Assembly: GCA_028281495.1 (NCBI GenBank)
Contig: JANQJU010000088.1
Location: forward strand, 18,515 to 82,514
Source: SAR324 cluster bacterium
GTDB taxonomy: Bacteria > SAR324 > NAC60-12
Direction: 5' to 3'
Length of the DNA: 64,000 bases
Positions 61,249 through 64,000 of the stretch are shown one piece after another. Numbering within the stretch: position 1 is the stretch's first letter; each line of letters starts with the position of its first letter. Both the position numbers and the translations under genes were made by a program. Below the pieces are notes generated by a model, which was not told the DNA's origin, did not search any database, and was given only the letters and a program-made list of their open reading frames with translations.

Positions 61249-62022
61249 ATGAATCAAGAAAAACGCGGTGAGTACAAACAGCAATTCCTCAATCTGGTAG
61301 GACTGTCAGACCCGGAACTGGACAAGGAGCTATCCGGACGCCAGAAGTACTGCCCAAGGAGCCTTCAACCACTACCGTTTGAGGGAATCTCAGTCATCCA
61401 CAACATTAGTCGAGAGGATTCCAACCAGCTTGGACTCTTAGGATTGGCTGAAAGCGTTGTCTCCGATATGAGCATCGCAGGGTTAGATCGAAAGATTGCT
61501 TTCGTCAGCCCGGATTCGTTCCATGCGACCACGTTCGACCTGATAAATCGTGGTGAGCACGAACAGCAACTCTTAGACGCTGGTTTTGTGTACGAGCAGG
61601 TAAGAGCGGATGTAGAAAAGGCAGCTTTGGCCTTCATGAGAGACTGTATGCCAATATCGGAGATCATCACCATCGGTGGGTTGGGAATATCCTGTCCGCA
61701 GGTATTGAAACTAGATCTCTCTCTCAGTCGAGAGATACTCAATAGATTTCAGGCTTTCCGCCGAGAACTCCACGGCTATCTCTGCGACAAAGTGAGCGGA
61801 TACTCGTCGGTACGCGAACAGAATTGGGACCGCATACTAAACGGTCATATCACTCTTGGATACTTCGTCAATTCGCTCCAGGAACGAGAGGTTGATGCAT
61901 TGCTGGACTTTCTTAGCGACTTTAATCGGAGATTCACTCCCATTGAGTTCCAGTTGACCCAAGGCGAAGTCACACGATTCAGCGATATGGACCACTATAA
62001 GGCGATCCAAGGTTCACAATAG
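61249..62022 (+). CDS. 2H-phosphoesterase-like protein
   Basis: A 257-residue cytosolic protein. Two H-x-T motifs are spaced as in 2H phosphoesterases (RNA ligase T4-like/cyclic phosphodiesterase and DUF1868-type groups): SPDSFHATTFDLIN at ~95 and LNGHITLGYFVNS at ~205. These enzymes open or form 2',3'-cyclic phosphates on RNA or nucleotides. The family call rests on these two motifs and the general layout, and the substrate is unknown. It is not obviously tied to its neighbours. Confidence 0.65.
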   Translation: MNQEKRGEYKQQFLNLVGLSDPELDKELSGRQKYCPRSLQPLPFEGISVIHNISREDSNQLGLLGLAESVVSDMSIAGLDRKIAFVSPDSFHATTFDLINRGEHEQQLLDAGFVYEQVRADVEKAALAFMRDCMPISEIITIGGLGISCPQVLKLDLSLSREILNRFQAFRRELHGYLCDKVSGYSSVREQNWDRILNGHITLGYFVNSLQEREVDALLDFLSDFNRRFTPIEFQLTQGEVTRFSDMDHYKAIQGSQ

Positions 62023-62093
62023 CCATGCCAACCATTTTTACGAACAAGGACACCTTAGTTTATACCCTTCAACCTTTCATTAAAGGATCTTTT

Positions 62094-62813
62094 ATGTCCT
62101 TCCCAAAAACAAAAAAACGGCAAAGACAACCAAGTCGTTTTAAAATTCCCCATTGCCCGCTTCTAGTCCAACGCACATTAAAGCAACTGACAACTGTGCT
62201 GATCTTATGTGTGTTCTTAGTTAGTTGCCAAAAAACCTATTATACAGCGTTAGAAAAAGTAGGGATTCATAAACGTGATATCTTAGTCAGTCGTGTAGAA
62301 AAGGCACGTAATGCCCAAGCTGAGACGAAAGAGCAATTTGCTACTGCACTTGAAAAGTTTAAAGCGACGGTTCAATTTGATGGCGGCGAATTAGAAAGAC
62401 AATATAATGAACTCAAAGATGAATTTGATACCAGCCAGTCCAAAGCCAAAACTGTCAAAGCGCGTATAGACGATGTTGAAAATGTTGCAAAAGCTTTGTT
62501 TGAGGAATGGCAAACGGAGTTAAAACAATATTCTAATGCCAATTTGCGGCAAGCGAGCCAGCAAAAATTGGATCAAACGAATCAGCGTTACCAAAAGTTG
62601 ATTCAAACGATGCGACGCGCTGAATCCAAAATAGCCCCCGTCCTTGCGACCTTTCAAGATCAGGTACTCTTTCTCAAACATAACTTGAATGCTCGTGCCA
62701 TTGCGACGCTCGATAAAGAATTAGTAACGATTCAAACTGATGTGGACAATTTGATCCGAGAAATGGAAGACTCGATCCAAGAGGCCGATGCCTTTTTAGA
62801 TGCGCTGCAATAG
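62094..62813 (+). CDS. DUF2959 lipoprotein
   Basis: A 239-residue lipoprotein. The ATG at 62094 (AAAGGA eight bases upstream) is preferred over an ATG at 62025. A basic N-terminus precedes a hydrophobic stretch and lipobox (LILCVFLVSC). The mature start CQKTYYTALEKVGIHKRDIL and SRVEKARNAQAETKEQF are diagnostic of DUF2959. The rest is coiled coil. The family is common in gamma- and deltaproteobacteria, with no known function. Confidence 0.88.
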   Translation: MSFPKTKKRQRQPSRFKIPHCPLLVQRTLKQLTTVLILCVFLVSCQKTYYTALEKVGIHKRDILVSRVEKARNAQAETKEQFATALEKFKATVQFDGGELERQYNELKDEFDTSQSKAKTVKARIDDVENVAKALFEEWQTELKQYSNANLRQASQQKLDQTNQRYQKLIQTMRRAESKIAPVLATFQDQVLFLKHNLNARAIATLDKELVTIQTDVDNLIREMEDSIQEADAFLDALQ

Positions 62814-62880
62814 CTATCTACTGTTTTAATGGGCAATGGGCCATTCAACTCGTTTTTCCATCTTTTTTGAAGGAGTTAGG

Positions 62881-63063
62881 ATGCTTTACATACTAGCACT
62901 TTTTCTGCCGTGGTTGGCGGTCATCCTCAAAGGACGAGTATTCGTCGGTATTATTTTGATTTTTGTACAGTTGTCTGTCGCAGGTTGGCCGGTTGCAACG
63001 ATTATTGCATTCTTTATTATCCATGAAGAAAATGTAAAAAAATCAAACTCTAAAAACGATTAG
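62881..63063 (+). CDS. Pmp3/YqaE-family small membrane protein
   Basis: A 60-residue proteolipid with two membrane helices: LYILALFLPWLAVIL and GIILIFVQLSVAGWPVATIIAFFII. The family motif around PWLAVIL and WPVATIIAF is clear. Members respond to salt or membrane-potential stress. The ATG at 62881 follows AAGGAG. An upstream in-frame start (62836) is unlikely. Confidence 0.85.
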   Translation: MLYILALFLPWLAVILKGRVFVGIILIFVQLSVAGWPVATIIAFFIIHEENVKKSNSKND

Positions 63064-63174
63064 TTTAGTATCATTTCTAGCGAAGGCCCCTCCGACCTTC
63101 GAAGTCCGCTATGCGCTTCAGGTCTTTTGGGAGATCAGAACAGAATCGACTGAGCCCCCCTCTTCTCGAATAGG

Positions 63175-63597
63175 TTAACAGGCCTTTAGTTTTTTGATCA
63201 AATCCCGTCTTGCTATGACCCCCACAAGCTTTCCTTCATCATTAATAACCGGGAAACTTTTGTACATGGTTTGAGCCATTAGTTCCAATACATAGGTTAA
63301 AGGATGCCATTCTCTCACGGTCATAGGCTGAGAATAAACATCCTTGACACATTTCTTCTTGGCAATTTTTTTATAAGATTCGTGACTTTGTAGATTGGAT
63401 CCAAACATAAGAAATGCTTTCAAAAAATCATATTCACTGACAATACCAAGCAACTTTTTGTTTTCAATGACCGGAAACATATTGAAGCCATGTTTTGAAA
63501 ACAACTTTTCTAACTCGTTGATTGGTAATTCGGGAGATACAGTAATGACGTTTCTCGTCATGTTATGCTTAACTTTACTCTCAACAAATTCTTTCAT
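63175..63597 (-). CDS. CBS-domain pair protein
   Basis: A 140-residue protein made of two CBS domains: MTRNVITVSPELPINELEKL with LLGIVSEYDFLKAF, then QPMTVREWHPLTYVLELM with LVGVIARRDLIKKL. Such modules bind adenine nucleotides and regulate partner proteins. No partner is adjacent. Confidence 0.92.
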   Translation of the reverse strand: MKEFVESKVKHNMTRNVITVSPELPINELEKLFSKHGFNMFPVIENKKLLGIVSEYDFLKAFLMFGSNLQSHESYKKIAKKKCVKDVYSQPMTVREWHPLTYVLELMAQTMYKSFPVINDEGKLVGVIARRDLIKKLKAC

Positions 63598-63930
63598 AGT
63601 TGCCTTTTATTTATGATTCGGAAAGTTTCTGGGTGGTTACGAGCCATTTTGCTTCTGATCACCGAATATTCAGCCGCTTTGTCCCGATGAGCTTCAGATT
63701 TCCGGAACGCGTCTAAAAATGTGATCTACGTATTCAGAACTGCCACAATCCAAGCCAGAAATACAGAAAATCTGCTGACCCACTTTGCAATTTCGGGATC
63801 TCAATCCCTTGTTGAAAAAAGCCCCCCAAGCGATTCCCAACACTCCTCAATGGGAATACATGCCGTTTGGCAGTATAATGAATTCTAAACGCTGCCTTGA
63901 TCCCTCATTGCAACAAAAGAAAGGAATCCC
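63598..63930. other. 333-bp intergenic region
   Basis: No gene is seen. A TATAAT hexamer at 63874-63879 lies 52 bp before the right-edge start and may be its -10 box, without a clear -35. Confidence 0.45.
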
Positions 63931-64000
63931 ATGTTCATCGCCAATCCGATCTATGATGTCGTCTTCAAATACCTCATGGAAGATAAAGAGGTCGCCATCC
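63931..64000 (+). CDS. PD-(D/E)XK nuclease of the Rpn/transposase-associated family (start only)
   Basis: Only the first 23 codons are in the window. The sequence FIANPIYDVVFKYLMEDKEV is the characteristic N-terminus of Rpn-like PD-(D/E)XK nuclease proteins, often annotated as nuclease-family transposases and found as mobile multi-copy genes. AAAGGA precedes the ATG. Whether it is intact cannot be seen. Confidence 0.7.
   Translation, partial: MFIANPIYDVVFKYLMEDKEVAI

Noticed and set aside
1..64000. CRISPR arrays, rRNA operons and insertion sequences
   Set aside because: Read through for regular direct repeats, rRNA-like sequence and IS ends with a transposase; none was seen inside the window.

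Overview
The window looks like chromosomal DNA of a Gram-negative (diderm) bacterium of roughly mid-40s GC by eye. It has an MsbA-type lipid exporter, secretin and outer-membrane lipoproteins, and housekeeping genes (cysS, trpAB, DAHP synthase, rpsD, rpmB, rpmG, rppH, tRNA-Pro). A large signalling repertoire, including a 1,600-residue kinase/ATPase/cyclase protein, several hybrid sensors and partner-switching modules, recalls deltaproteobacterial or SAR324-like lineages. That placement is an inference only; no rRNA is present to fix it.

Region by region. 1-11.4 kb (mostly minus): an SDR dehydrogenase cut by the window edge, a Cys-type glutathione peroxidase, the giant signalling protein, an unknown 407-aa protein, an FprA-type ferredoxin-NADP reductase and trpB-trpA. 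11.7-24.7 kb: a lone UgpC/MalK-type ATPase, a four-gene two-component operon, rppH, an orphan parA, cysS with a metallophosphoesterase, msbA, and a cNMP-sensor/SpoIIE phosphatase. 24.7-31.6 kb: a class IV aminotransferase with an unknown acidic protein, tRNA-Pro(GGG), DAHP synthase, a translationally coupled trio around an HTTM-type membrane protein, and rpmG-rpmB-rpsD.

The centre of interest is 31.7-58.4 kb. On the minus strand, twelve tightly packed genes (44757 down to 31665) encode an F-type-like type IV secretion core: TraL, TraE, TraB, a TraK/VirB9-like lipoprotein candidate, the TraC/VirB4 ATPase, a pilin-like protein, and TraH- and TraG-like candidates. With them is a GspE/PilB-family ATPase, which canonical F systems do not have. 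No relaxase, coupling protein or integrase is present. On the plus strand, ten genes (46346 to 58350) form an MSHA/type IV pilus/type II secretion-like operon: three pseudopilins, an MshL-like secretin, a GspE/PilB ATPase, a GspF/PilC protein, a PilM-PilN fusion, a PilO-PilP fusion, a STAS protein and a TMTC-like TPR membrane protein. Between the two lie two paralogous, probably ribbon-helix-helix proteins and AT-rich intergenic DNA. That DNA carries near-identical palindromes (TATCCA-N4-TGGATA) and a repeated TTTAAAATACGT element upstream of both systems. This suggests that the two machines are co-regulated and may work together. It is my candidate for the undescribed system.

58.5-64 kb is an accessory-looking tail: an amino-acid-type periplasmic binding protein, a DUF418 membrane protein, a 2H-phosphoesterase-like protein, a DUF2959 lipoprotein, a Pmp3/YqaE peptide, a CBS protein, and the start of a PD-(D/E)XK (Rpn/transposase-associated) nuclease at the right edge.

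Across the window, a cyclase, two proteins sharing one cyclic-nucleotide-binding N-terminal module (one kinase, one PP2C phosphatase), a receiver-HATPase anti-sigma-like protein and a STAS protein could form one cAMP/partner-switching network. That link is inferred.
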